NCBI RefSeq assembly: GCF_018446385.1 | Contig: NC_055996.1 | Location: 124,903,750-124,967,749, forward strand | Origin: Zingiber officinale | Taxonomy: Eukaryota; Streptophyta; Magnoliopsida; Zingiberales; Zingiberaceae | DNA: 64,000 nucleotides | Direction of reading: 5' to 3' | Position numbers and translations under genes: made by a program | Notes under the pieces: generated by a model | What the model was told of the DNA's origin: nothing | Databases searched by the model: none | The model's input: the letters and a program-made list of their open reading frames with translations, nothing else | Shown here: positions 22,269 through 35,105 of the stretch, piece by piece | Numbering within the stretch: the first letter of the stretch is position 1 | How the letters are laid out: every line of letters starts with the position of its first letter

Positions 22269-23300
22269 CCAAGCTAAAATAAAATAATAGACGTTAATTA
22301 AGAAAATTAGCTTATTAAATTTTCTTAGAATTTTAGATTTTTTTTAGAATTTAAAATGAATTCGTACGATATATTTTAAGGGGATAGATCTACTATGCTT
22401 GATGAAAATTTGGTTTTTTAAACTGGGAGTTGATTGATCTTATTAGCCTAAGGTCAATTAATCTAAGTATAAAAGCTTTAACCTAGGTCTAAATTTCCTC
22501 ACCTCCTGATTTCTTCCCTTTCCCTTCCGATTCGCCGCTCCTCTTCTTCCTCCTCCGTCTTCGCCTCCTTCGACCCGTCGCCTCCATCATGCCTTGAGTC
22601 CCAGCAAGCATCATCTCCACATAGGCGATCCCTCCTAGGATATCATGACCGGTTGCAGAGACCTAACCACTTACCCCCGGCGCGATATCACTTGGGCGAG
22701 GGCTCCTGACAATGGCACAAAGAAGGAAAAGGCATGTAGATTTTCTCTAATAGGTATGGATGTGGATTTTCCTTAGTCAGGCTAGTAGGGAACTTCGATT
22801 TCTATCCTAGTTTTGGCGTAAGGGATCTTGTTTGGTTTCTACTCTAGATTTGAGCGATGGTTTTGGTTCTTCAGCGATCTCTTGACCTTTTGGTATTGGT
22901 TTTGATTAATTGAATGAAACGGGGAGTGGGCTAACTGGTTTTGCTTCTTCATGATTTTTTCTCGAGAAGGATTTTCGAATGTTAACCGGTTGAGATTTCA
23001 TGGAATATGGGTTTCCCTATAGCTGGTTGTGATGTGGTGAGCAGACTAAGGAGGTTGTAATGAGATTTCAGTATAGTTTATGCTCTTGAGATGATTTCAG
23101 TTTTCTTTAGGTTTCTTTGGGCAGATTTCCACTGGTGGTGTTCTAAATTTGATTTGTGTCCACGCTTGGTTATGATTTCCGTTTGTTCCTTTCTGGTTGG
23201 GATAGATTTATGCCGGTGAAGTTTTAGATTTGATTCCTGGTTGGTGTCTGTGCCTAAGTGATTCTAGTTTCTCTTGGGATAAGTTTAGATGGTGTGGATT
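22269..23300. other. Sequence interrupted by the copia insertion, left part
   Basis: Includes another CT-rich patch (22500-22640) and then long T/G-rich text. It resumes at 36893 on the far side of the copia element. The combined sequence may be part of a Ty3-type LTR, but I cannot show this. Confidence 0.35.
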
Positions 23301-25137
23301 TGTTAGCTAAAACCCTAGAGGTAATCATTTGATGATTGTATTTTTGGACTTGTTGTATCATATTCTATATAAATAAAGGCATTTGGTTTTGGTTATTATA
23401 CTTACTTGTATTGGTGCCAAATAAACTAAGTATAATAACGTTCTTGAGTAGAAGGTTCTTACCTATATCAATCGATTGGTTGAATCGATAGTGAGATGAT
23501 ATAGGGAACACTACTCTTAATCATTCCTAGTCGAGTATTAACATTTAGGGACAATGTTAATGCAATAAGACTAGCATGTAGGTCAACTCGATGACTTGAT
23601 CTCACAAGTCATGGATATTGAGATATCAAGTTGACACATGAGTATGCATTAGAGAATGTATACTGAATGACCCGCCATGAGAAAGTATCATGGATCGTTA
23701 TATGAGTGTCATATACTTTCTCATGTGGCTATTAGTATGACTACTAGTCCTTGGACCTGAAGTCACCATGGATCCCTACATAAGGAGTTATGTACTTTGG
23801 TTTCGTCAAACGTCACCCGTAACTGGATGGACTATAAAGGCGATTACTAGGTATGTAACGAATTATGCAGAGGGATGTGAGTGATGTAGATGGGATCTAT
23901 TCCTCCTATATGACAGGAGAGACATTGGTATTCTTGATAGAGTGAGACCACGAAGTGCATGACCATGCCCAAATGAGTCAATATGAGATATTGAGCTCAT
24001 TTGATTTAGTGAGTCTACTTGGAGTTCAGGATTTAGATTGATCAGAGGATGACACGGTCTATGCCTCACATTGATCAATCTAGATGTCTAGGATAGAAGG
24101 ACACTTGTCATATTTTGTGAGGAGTCACAATTAGTAGTCACAAGGTGATGTTGGATCTCAACATTCTTGTAACTTGGGTAGTAATGATGTGTTGCTAGAT
24201 ACCGCTCATTACTTATGCTCCTAAATGGGTTTAGGGGCATTGCCAACATTACAAGAACCTATAGGGTCACACACTAAGGACAATTAGATGGAGATTAGGT
24301 TTATATGATGAACCAAGAGGATTAGATTCATTTGATGAATCAAATTGGATTAAGAGTAATCCTAATTGGGTTAATTGAGTTAGACTCAAGTTGATTCATG
24401 TGTTTAATGAGTCTAATTTGGATTATGACTCATTGAATCAATTTAATTAAATGAATTAGATTTATTATATTAAATTGACTTGAATTAAATGGTTGGATTA
24501 GATCAACCATGAGAGAGATTAAGTCAAGTTTGACTTGACTTGAGAGGAAGATGAAGAGTCAAGTTTGACTTGACTTTATGCCACCTCATTGGTGAGTTGG
24601 CATTGAGTGGGCCAATGATGATGCTCCACATCATCATGGTTGCTTAAGTGGGATGCCACCTCATGGGAGTTACCAAGAGTTGTGACTTTTAGCATTCCAT
24701 GGGAGTTACACACCCTCTTAATGTGGCCGGCCACATGAATGGGTTGATGAGTTTTCATTTTGTGAATTAATCTCATTCATTCCTTCATCTTCTTCCTTGC
24801 TCCAATTTTGCTCTCCCTCTCCTCTCTTGGCCGAACCATCCAAAGGTGCTAGCACACCTTTTGTGTGGTTTTTCTCCACCTACTTGTTTGTGTGGATACA
24901 TATAGAGAGTTGTCTACGTTGACAACTTCGAGATCCGGCACCATTTGGACGAGCGGGAACGCGAAGGGCTTCGCTTCAAAGGTATAACCTTTTCTTTTGT
25001 AGATCTAAGTGTAGATCTAGGTAGAAACTCGTATTCATATGTTTTTCAAACCTTTTCTTTGCACGGATCCGTTGGCTAGGGGCTTTCGGGGTTTCCGCGA
25101 CGCGAAAAAGTGATTTTCGCGGCCCGAAAACTCAACA
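23301..25137 (+). repeat. 5' LTR of the copia element
   Basis: 1837 bp, starts TGTTAGCTAAAACCC and ends CTCAACA. A TATATAAATAAAGG box lies near 23370. The minus-strand frames at 23863-24078 and 24576-24776 also occur in the other LTR and are not genes. Confidence 0.93.
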
Positions 25138-25138
25138 G

Positions 25139-25150
25139 TGGTATCAGAGC
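25139..25150 (+). promoter_or_regulatory. Primer-binding site of the copia element (tRNA-Met)
   Basis: TGGTATCAGAGC one base inside the 5' LTR. Confidence 0.93.
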
Positions 25151-26638
25151 CACGTGCGAAGACGAATACGAGTTTATTTTGTGTTTTATGAAAATTTTTC
25201 AGTTCTGTAATATTCTATAAATTTATGATTTTTATAGTTTTTATGGGTATTTTTCTCGTAGAAGCGAAGCACAAGTGTTTCGATACTTGTAGGCTTCGAC
25301 TACCGAGAAGTTTTTCCCAAAACGGCCAAGTTTCGCCCCAAAACTTTTTTGGACAGCGGGCTAAGGCGCTGTTAGATCGCAAAGGAACCCTCGCGATGCT
25401 TAGATCGCGGGTAGGGGCGCTGCCCCTGGCCCCGCAAGGGGATTCGTTCCGCGATTGCGCCCGAAAATCGCTAAACGGAACCGCCGAGAAATTATACTCG
25501 TAAAATTGTAAAAATTATAGGAAAAATTACAGAAAATTATATAAATATATAATTTCAAATTATATATTATTATTGTGAAAGTCATGGCCCAAAGACCCAA
25601 TTCGATTGGATAATTTATGTTGTAATTCAAAATATGGTCTGCGTGCCATTTTGTGTGTTTGCGTGTGTTGTATTTGATACGCGACCTGCGAGTCGTGCCT
25701 CCCTATTTATATTCTGATTGTAAATTAGATTTAGACTTGAATGTAACTCGAGTTTCAAAAATGTAATGTAAATTTTGAAGCGGTGGAAGATCCACTCAAG
25801 ACGGAGTTACGAGGAAGGCGCGAGCAACACAAGGTGGTCAAAAGGAAGGCGCTTGAGAAGCTGTTGACCTTAGGTTGACCATCCGATCTTCTCATTGGCT
25901 TGAGAAGATCGTAGTAGGGCCATGACATAATCACAAAATTATTTAATTAATTGCTTTTGTGTGTATATGATGCATGTTAGTTAATTAAGTAATTAATTAG
26001 TGTCTAACGATTAGATTAGATCTAAGTTGTGCACATGATGCACCCTTCGATTAGATTAGATCTATCAAGTATATGATACGCATCATCATTTAGATTAGAT
26101 CTAAATCGTGACAACTCGTAATGCCTACCATACCGTGATACCTACCACTACCTCGATCGCATGTTGTTGTTGAATCTGCCAAAACAGAGCAACACATACT
26201 ATCTTGATAGGGTACGGAGGGACAATCTTGGTCCCGCCTATCAACGCATGGGTGAGTACAACTCAATTAGATTGAGTAACTAGTTAACTCAATTGGATCG
26301 AGTTTAACTATAGACATTATCCAATGGTTGGTAGATAGGTCAAAATCACGTTTATATTAACTCTTGGGCGTATTAGCCAAAGCTAACTCGAGTTTTAATA
26401 TAAATGCGGATTTTATCCTATAAACAAGAGTTGCATAGAGATGAAATTGGTAATTAGTTACCTACCGATCATACTAAGTCTTGGGTGTATTAGTCAAAGC
26501 TAACTCAAGGGTTAGTATGATGTGGATCTTGTCCCACATGAATTATAGAATTCAGTGGGAGCATCATTTAGTTAAAGGCCTAATTAAATGATTAAGAATA
26601 TGATATTTATTTTCTGCATTTTTCTGTTGTAGATAACC
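25151..26638 (+). other. Long untranslated leader of the copia element
   Basis: About 1.5 kb between primer-binding site and the gag ATG, without coding signals; probably holds packaging sequences. The repeated AGATTAGATCTA and TTGGGYGTATTAGYCAAAGCTAACTC text shows internal duplication near 26360-26530. Confidence 0.6.
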
Positions 26639-29600
26639 ATGACGTCAAATACGAACACTTTCTCCCTGCGATCTGTTCTTGAGAAGGATAAGCTCAACGG
26701 AGCAAATTTCCTGGACTGATACAGGAACTTGAGAATAATTCTCACCCAAGGATGTAAACTGTACGTTCTGGAGCAGCCCATTCCGGAGGCTCCTCTTGCC
26801 ACTGCCCCGCGAGCTGACCGAGATGCTTTCAAGAAGCATCAAGATGACGCATTAGATGTGTCTTGTCTAATGCTCGCGACCATGAACTCTGAGCTTCAGA
26901 AGCAACACGAGTTAATGGGCGCTTACGATATGGTTGAATATCTTCGTCAACTGTATCAAGGTCAAGCGAGGCATGAGAGATTTGAGATCTCAAGGGCACT
27001 GTTTCAGTGCAAGATGTCAAACGGGGCTCCTGTAGGCCCATATGTACTCAAAATGATTGGGTACATAGAGAACCTACAAAGGTTGGGGTTCCCACTTGGC
27101 CAAGAGCTGGCCACTGACATGATCTTACAATCCTTGCCGGATAGCTGCAGTCAATTAGTTCTAAACTACATTATGAATGAGATTGACAAGTCACTGCCCG
27201 AACTGTTTAGTATGTTGCGAACTGCTGAGCTGAACCTTAAGAAGGCTAAGCCCAACACTGTTCTGATGGTTCAGAAACATAAGGGCAAGGGCAAACCCAA
27301 AGGCAAGGGAAAGTCCCAAGCCAAGGGCAAAGGCAAGGCACTGAAGCCTAAAGGAGGGGTCGCCAAGGATGCTACCTGCTTCCACTGCGGTCAGACCGGG
27401 CACTGGAAGAGGAATTGCAAGGTATACTTGGAGGATCTTAAGAAGAAGCGAAGTGAGACTTCCACTTCAGGTATATATGTTATAGAAGTCAATCTATCTA
27501 TTTCTACATCATAGGTATTAGATACTGGATGTGCTTCTCACATTTGTACTGATGTGCAGGCGTTGAGAAATAGCAGAGCATTGACAAAGGGCGAGGGGGA
27601 CCTACGAGTAGGCAATGGAGCACGGGTTGCTACTGTTGCTGTAGGGACTTACTTTCTATCTCTGCCCTCTGGGCATGTACTAGAGTTAGTCGATTGTTGT
27701 TATGTGCCTGCATTAACTAAGAACATTATATCAGTTTCTTGTTTGGACAAGAAATGTTTCTCGTTTACAATAAAGAACAAATGTTGTTCCGTCTATTTAA
27801 ACGATATGTTCTATTGTAGTGCACCTCTGATAAACGGACTCTATATTCTAGACCTTGAAAGCCCTATCTATAACATAAATACCAAGAGGTTCAAGTCAAA
27901 TGACCTGAACCAAACCAATCTCTGGCACTGTCGCTTAGGTCATATAAATGACAAGCACTTATCCCAGCTCCATAAGGATGGTTTGTTGGACTCATTTGAT
28001 TTTGAATCTTATGAGACATGCGAGTCATGTCTACTAGGCAAGATGACCAAGACTCTCTTTAGTGGGCACAGCGAAAGAGCGACTGATTTATTAGGACTCA
28101 TACATAGTGATGTATGTAGCCCTTTCAATATCGCTGCTAGAGGCAGTTATAGGTACTTCATCACATTTACTGATGACTTCAGTAGATATGGTTATGTGTA
28201 CCTGATGACACATAAGTCTGAATTCTTTGAAAAGTTCAAAGAATTCAAGAATGAAGTACAGAACCAGCTTGGCAAGAGTATTAAGATACTTCGATCCGAT
28301 CGAAGTGGAGAATACCTTAGCCATGAGTTCCGTGACTATCTAGCTGAGTGTGGGATTCTATCCCAACTCACTCCTCCTAGAACACCACAGTGGAATGGTG
28401 TATCCGAAAGGAGAAATCGTACCCTATTAGATATGGTACGATCTATGATGAGTCACACAGATCTTCCGACATACCTTTGGGGCTATGCTTTAGACACGAC
28501 AGCTTTTATACTCAACCGAGTTCCATCCAAGGCCGTGATAAAGACACCATATAGGATATGGACTGGGAGAGATGCCCAAGTGTCTTTCATGAGGATTTGG
28601 GGATGTGAGGCCTACGTTAGACGTCAAGTTTCAGATAAATTAGGACCCAAATCCGACAAGTGCTATTTCATTGGATATCCCAAGGAAACTAAGGGATATT
28701 ACTTCTACATTCCCAGTCAGCACAAGATGGTTGTGGCAAAGACTGGAGTCTTTCTAGAAAGAGACTTTGTTTCTAGAAAGACTAGTGGGAGTACATTCGA
28801 TCTTGAAGAAGTTCAAGATGCGGATCCTAGCACTGAAGCCTCGATGGAAGTTGAACTAGAACCACAAAGTGTTGTGGATGATGTTGTTCCACAAAGAGTT
28901 GAGGAACAACAACCAGTTCAAGTAGACCTACCTCTTCGCAGGTCTGATAGGGTACGTCGTCAGCCTGAGAGATACTCATTTCTCTTGTCTGACCATGATG
29001 ACGTTGTGCTCATAGAGGATGAGCCTACCACCTATCAGGAAGCTGTGATGAGACTAGATTCCGAGAAATGGCTAGAAGCCATAAGATCCGAGATGGAATC
29101 CATGCACACCAACCAAGTATGGACTTTGGTTGATCCACCTGAAGGGGTAAAACTCATTAGGTGTAAGTGGGTCTTTAAGAGAAAGACTGACATGGATGGA
29201 CTTATCTATAAGGCTCGCTTGGTAGCTAAAGGTTTTAAGCAGATTCATGGTATTGAATATGATGAAACCTTTTCTCCAGTAGCGATGTTTAAGTCCATTC
29301 GGATCATGCTTGCTATTGCAGCCTACCATGACTATGAGATATGGCAGATGGATGTCAAAACCGTGTTTCTGAATGAAAACCTACTCGAGGATGTGTACAT
29401 GACACAACCTGAGGGTTTTGTAGATCCACAGCATACTAACAGAGTATACAAGTTGCATAGGTCCATTTATGGACTAAAGCAAGCTTCTCGGAGCTGGAAT
29501 CTTCGATTCGATGATGCAATCAAATAGTTTGGTTTCATCAAGAATGAAGATAAGCCTTGTGTCTACAAGAAGGTTGTAGGGGATATAGTTGTCTTCTTCA

Positions 29601-30595
29601 TATTGTATGTGGATGACATACTACTCATTGGGAAGGACATCTCTATGCTTCAGTCTGTCAAGACCTGGCTAGGGAGTTGCTTTTCAATGAAGGACTTAGG
29701 TGAGGCATCCCGCATTCTAGGGATACAGATCTATAGAAATAGATCTAAGAGATTGCTTGGCCTAAGTCAGAGTACATACATTGACAAGGTACTCCTTCGG
29801 TTTGCCATGCAGAACTCCAAGAAGGGGTTTTTGCCGATGTCACATGGCATGAGTCTTTCGAAGACTCAAGGTCCCTCTTCTAGAGAGGAGAGAGACCGCA
29901 TGGATCAGATCCCTTATGCTTCAGCCATAGGATCTATCATGTACGCCATGCTATGTACTCGACCTGATGTCTCGTATGCTTTGAGCATGACGAGCAGATA
30001 CCAGTCAGATCCAGGTGAAAGTCACTGGATAGCGGTCAAGAATATTCTTAAGTACTTAAGAAGGACTAAAGAATATTTCTTGATATATGGAGGCAATGAT
30101 GAGCTAGCTGTAAAGGGTTATAGTGATGCTAGCTTCCAGACCGATCAGGATGATTATCGATCGCAGTCAGGGTTCATGTTTTGCATTAATGGTGGTGCTG
30201 TGAGCTGGAAGAGTTCGAAGCAGGACACAGTAGCTGATTCTACGACAGAGGCCGAGTACATTGCTGCATTAGAGGCAGCAAAGGAGGCAGTTTGGATCCG
30301 CAAGTTCATCACTGAACTTGGGGTGGTTCCCAGTATCGCTGACCCTATTGAGCTCTATTGTGACAACAATGGAGCTATAGCACAGGCGAAGGAACCTCGC
30401 TCACACCAGCGGACCAAACACATACTACGACGCTTCCATCTCATTCGAGAGATCATCGAGAGAGGAGATGTGAAAATTTGCAGAGTACCTACAGAGGCTA
30501 ACATCGCAGATCCTTTGACCAAGGCTTTGGCACAGAGGAAGCATGATGGTCACACTAGGTCATTGGGGCTTAGAGCCAACACTGATTGGCACTAG
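26639..30595 (+). pseudogene. Copia gag-pol polyprotein with three in-frame stops
   Basis: One frame of 1319 codons from ATG 26639 to 30595, broken only by TGA at 26717, TAG at 27512 and TAG at 29525. There are no frameshifts. Domains by approximate residue: gag 1-230; zinc knuckle CFHCGQTGHWKRNC near 246; protease LDTGC near 295; integrase with HCRLGH..CESC zinc site near 430-475, then catalytic D, D and E (HSDVCSP, ITFTDDFS, GVSERRNR); reverse transcriptase from about 825 with YVDDILLIG near 989; RNase H with YSDASF and AEYIAAL near 1160-1230. RSDRSGEYLS replaces the usual DRGGEY, and MDVKTVFLN replaces MDVKTAFLN. Each stop is one transition away from the expected codon (Trp, Trp, Gln). By family role this would encode particle, integration and reverse-transcription functions. 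Confidence 0.95.
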
Positions 30596-30599
30596 TGCT

Positions 30600-30609
30600 A
30601 GTGGGAGAT
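30600..30609 (+). promoter_or_regulatory. Polypurine tract of the copia element
   Basis: AGTGGGAGAT directly before the 3' LTR start TGTTAGC. Confidence 0.75.
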
Positions 30610-30717
30610 TGTTAGCTAAAGCCCTAGAGCCAATCATTTGATAATTGTATTTTTGGACTTGTTGTATCATATTCTATATAAATAAAGGTATTTGCACTAC
30701 AAGAAAAAAAAGCTAAT

Positions 30718-30975
30718 AGACAACGCTTTTAAAGTGTTGTCTTTGTGCCTGAAAAAGCGTTGTTAAAGGCACTGTTGTTAAAAGTTTGCTCAACGACAAC
30801 GCTTTTAAAGCGTTGTCGTTTGTAGCGAAGACAACGCTTTTACAACACTATTACAACGCTTTAAAAGCGTTGTTACTTTTTAACAAAGACAATACTTTTT
30901 GCAACGCTTTAAAAGCGTTGTTATTTTTTTACAAAGACAACACTTTTTGCAACGCTTTAAAAACGTTGTCGTTTT
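30718..30975. repeat. CACTA subterminal repeat array, left
   Basis: Repeated AACGCTTTTAAAGCGTTGT-type short palindromes in both orientations, the usual transposase-binding region of CACTA elements. Matches the array at 34892-35105. Confidence 0.8.
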
Positions 30976-31848
30976 AAAGAAAAAAATTTAAAAAAATATT
31001 TAAAAATCATTATTTTTATATTTACGAAACTATTATTTTTCTTTTACCATGTCTAAATTCGAATTTTACATATAATCAACTCAGCTAATGATTTCAAATT
31101 CATACCAAAATAATAGAATTATGACATTGAAGTAATATTGGTATTTAATTACATGAGAAGCTAGTAAATATCAAAATTAACACTAATTCTGTTTCAAAGT
31201 AGATAGTGATATTCACAAATAAAACAAAAGAGCACAAAATAACTAACCGACCTCGAAGCCAACAATATGTTTACTTCTACTAGCTACACTAAAAAATTAT
31301 TATCGTCTTGAGAACGGGACAAAACGGTACAGTAATTACTACCACAATACCGAAGAAGTAGCTTATCTTTCTCAATCTATTACAAGAATAAGCAATTGGA
31401 TTTTGTCTAGGATCTTTGTGAGCTTTGAACAGATTGAACAGTTGGCCTGAAATATAAACAAAAAATTACAATCAATAGTTTGAACCAAAAAATTACTTCT
31501 ACTAGCTATTTTCTATAAATGAACCAAAACTCATTACTCAGAAATGAAATGCTTGCAGAAAGAAAGAAAGAAAACGTGCAGAAATACAATGTTTCTTCAA
31601 ACTGCAAAAAGAAAGCTTGCAGAAATGAAACACTTTCTTCTCTACAAACGCTTTCTTGCAAAAAACACTGTTGTTGTAGAAATGCAACGTTTCTTCAAAC
31701 TGTAGAAATATGAGAATCAGTTCTTTATGAGAATGGGTTGAAGAATCAGTTCCTACAAATTTATGAGAATTATAAATACATACAACTACTTAGACAACAG
31801 AGTTGTGTAATATTGTGCATTTAGCATACAGACATGACTTTAGTGACT
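30976..31848. other. Interior of CACTA element, beyond the last recognised exon
   Basis: AT-rich sequence downstream (minus strand) of CIPK exon 7. I see no further CIPK exon: the NAF/FISL and PPI region is absent. A small AGAAATGMAAYRYTTTCTTC-type repeat occurs at about 31548-31705. Confidence 0.45.
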
Positions 31849-33724
31849 TTTCTTGTACAAGGTGATAATATTAGAATCCTCAAAGGGCAAGTAACCTGCA
31901 AGCAGCACAAATAGGATGACTCCACAAGACCATAAATCTGCAGTTGCTCCGTCATAACCTCTATCATTGAGAACCTAATACGAAGAGCAAAATTATTTTA
32001 GACAAGTATCAGATTTGATCTTCAAACTAGTTCAAAACATATCGTCACGAGATAGTTATCTCGACCTCTGGAGCAACATAATTTGGAGTGCCACAAGTGG
32101 TACGAAGTAAGCCATCATCCTGGAACAAACATTAAAAAAATTTGAAGCTTAATTGGATGATTATAAATCGAAAAATATTAAGAAATTATCCACTGATCAA
32201 AATGAAGTTTACCCTGACTTGCTGTGATAATGCACTTAATCCGAAGTTTGAAACTTTCAGGTTACCGTAAGCATCGAGTAGTAAATTTTCTGGCTGCAGA
32301 AATGCATTTAACATAATTAATATTGCTCAAAGACTTGAATAATTCATCGTCATAAGGATGCGTGTGGTTAGTCTACTTTCAGATTGCGATGGTAAACTCC
32401 CCTGCTATGGCAGTAATCAACCGCATTGATAAGTTGTTGGAAATATCTTCGTGCTTCATCTTCCCTCATACGACCATGGTTTACCTACATGATATATCAG
32501 ACTAGAGTGAGAAGTATATGAATGGTGATAATTTGAGTTTCTAAGAAAAATCAAAGTTTTGAGATAAGTTTTAAGCTAATAAGTTTTAACATGATCTCAA
32601 AAAGGTTCTATGTTTGAATTCATTGGTGTCGGTAGTATATACTCTTTATCAATTCGCGTTATGAGACAACAGTATATTCCTTATGGCTTGAGCATGTATG
32701 TTCTTTCTAGAGAAGAAAATTGTCATAAGGAAATTGATGCATCAAAATTTGCACTTACTATTTTGTCGAAAAGCTCTCCCCCTTAGCAAATTCTAGTATA
32801 ATGAAAATCTTAGATTTGCTTCCCATCACCTGGAATAGGGGAAAACATTAATCAGCTAAGTGAATGAACATTTCTCAATGAAGAAATTGACAGAAAGTGC
32901 TTATTCCTGCATCTATGTGTGTGTGTTTATTGCCTAGTTCTTGTAAGTGTGAATCAATTGAGAGATCAATGCATGGACAGCAAGACTCTAGTTGATGATT
33001 ACCGACCAAACTACAGTACCATGTCACTAGATGATAACTAAAATGAATTGTGAAATAGACATCACGAGGGACAAGGAAAGCATCACAATGCCACTCTTTC
33101 AACTAGGATAGTGTTACCAAAATTATCACATAGTGAGACTAGAAATAAGGTTGAAAGGAAAATTAGACCTCATAGATGCGAACAACATTAGGATGCTTTA
33201 TTAACTTCATAGTAGCTACTTCTCGCTTGATCTGCACAAAGAATTTACTGTTAGTAAACTTGAAATATGTCAAGAGACGATCGAGGAAGACTTAACAAAG
33301 CTACTTCTATGGTGGCAAGAAACAAAAATATTCAGAAAAAAAAAGATAATAGTAGTGCATTTTAAGTTTTCAAATGCATCTGCCTATACATGCAGGACTC
33401 AATTGTTTGAAATCAGCACAAAGGCTCCAATGTCATCATGCATTCACACACATTGGGATTAGGTTACTGCAAAAATAGTTTTGCAGATGTTATATAGAAA
33501 AAAAACAAACTTAGCGCATAAGGAAGTAAAAAATTTCAGGAAAATTTAGCCATCTGTTCGACTAATTTGTGTTTGAGAACTTTCTCTTTGTCAAGAATCT
33601 TGATGGCAATGGGTTCTCCAGTTTCGATATTCCTTGCAAACTTGACCTTGGCAAATGTTCCTTCCCCGATCGTGCGTCCCAGCTCATATTTACCGACTCT
33701 CCGTTTGATCTTAGTTGTATTCAT
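31849..33724 (-). pseudogene. Captured 5' half of a CIPK (SnRK3) kinase gene, decayed
   Basis: Seven exons with introns retained, in order on the minus strand: 33554-33724, 33169-33231, 32759-32829, 32377-32484, 32213-32293, 32066-32119, 31849-31974. They encode about 225 residues matching intron-rich CIPKs from the N-terminus ([20 protein letters not shown]) through the APE region (GTPNYVAPE) to GYLPFED. CIPKs act with calcium-binding CBL proteins; the C-terminal NAF motif that binds CBL is not here. Disabling changes: exon 1 donor reads AT instead of GT; exon 3 is 71 nt with one G missing, which shifts the frame before ELFDKI; catalytic HRD is HRN; metal-binding DFG is NFG. The Lys of the VAIK-type motif (AIKIL) remains. 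Upstream sequence to about 34860 probably includes the captured leader and promoter. Confidence 0.93.
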
Positions 33725-34890
33725 TCCTTGTCTCTCCTTAAGAGTTATGCTTTCTGCTATGTTTGTCGATGCTTGATCTTAATTCAAAAAAGTCCTAATT
33801 CCACAACTCAATTTATTCTGCAAAAAATTCTTGGATCAAAGCATGCACAGCATAAAAAAGGCAGAGCTGAAGACATAGCATCAGCATCTAAAAAGAAGAC
33901 AAGAAGATTTTGCAAGATACCAAGTATAGCAACAAAAAATAGCACAAATGATAGTAAATGAAGGATATATTGTTGTGAAACAACAGAAACCTGATAAAAT
34001 GGCACAGAGCTAAAGCAGATCTTACAAAAGACCAAAAACCAGTAAGATCTTGTCAAATAGAAGAAGAAAGCTTGATCTTTGTGGTTGGTACAACCTGATT
34101 CAACAAGGGAAAAAGCAATAATGTTGGAGTGAATGATCGAGCAAAGCCAAAAAAAAAAGAAGTAGAGAATCCAGAAACAGAGAAACTAAAGTAATATAGT
34201 ACGTACAACTTCGCTTGTCACAATTTTAGCAATTTCTTCATCTTCCTCCAAGAAAGATGGACCGGTAAAGAACAAGAACAGCTATCTACCGATCTTCTTC
34301 TATATATATAAAAAAAAAATTGAATTTTTGGCACCAGCAAATGCTGGGCAGAAGGGAACGAGCAGTAGAGCATGCTCCCGACCACTACAGCGTATCCTTA
34401 TCCCTTCATCTGGAGCTCTGACTTGGAAAGAAACCCCAGGGCGATTGGGGGAAGAAGAGCCCGGGAGACGGCGATTCCTGAAGGCCGTGCCATGTTCCGG
34501 AAATCTAAGAACTGGAACAAACAACACCACGGAAAAATAATCGCATACCCTAAAATCCCGCCAGCTGCGGCATCCCTGCGGAAAAGAATACAGAGCACAG
34601 AAGAAGAGCCCGGAGGCAGGAGGGGCGGGAGGAGATGGAGGGGAAGAGGTAGGTGCGGTGGGATCGATCTATCGTGGTCGATCACCTCAGCACCGGGATC
34701 TGCCGCTTGAGAGGAGGAGTTGGTTGGAGGACGGCGTGAGATTTAGACGAGAACTAGGGCGTTTAAGGAGTTGGGAGAAGGGTTCGGGAGGGATTTGATC
34801 GGAAGATAGGTGGGCGAGTGAAATTAGGGGTTTTCTACTCCTTACTTGATCTAACGGTTTATATTAATTTAGATTTAGATGAGAGTTTGA
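33725..34890 (-). other. Captured upstream region of the CIPK gene
   Basis: Sequence upstream of the CIPK ATG inside the CACTA element. It includes an AT-rich stretch that could be a leader intron (33780-34320) and a GC-rich part (34320-34740) typical of a plant leader and core promoter. Overlapping open frames on both strands have no recognisable product. Confidence 0.5.
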
Positions 34891-34891
34891 C

Positions 34892-35105
34892 AATAGACAA
34901 CGCTTTTTAAAAATCGTTGTAAAAAAATGCTAATAGACAACGCTTTTTAAGAAGCGTTGTCTTTGACCCATAAAAATCACTAATAGACAACGATTTTTTA
35001 AAAAGCGTTGTCTATTAATAAGAAAATAATGAAATAGACAACGCTTTTCACTAAAAGCGTTGTTAAAAAAAAAAGACAACGCTTTTAAAAAAAACGTTGT
35101 CTTTT
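34892..35105. repeat. CACTA subterminal repeat array, right
   Basis: AGACAACGCTTTTTAARAAGCGTTGTC-type units in both orientations, counterpart of the left array. Confidence 0.8.

Noticed and set aside
33536..33724. Functional host CIPK gene
   Set aside because: The fragment lies within CACTA ends, lacks the regulatory half, and has a lost donor, a frameshift, HRN and NFG.
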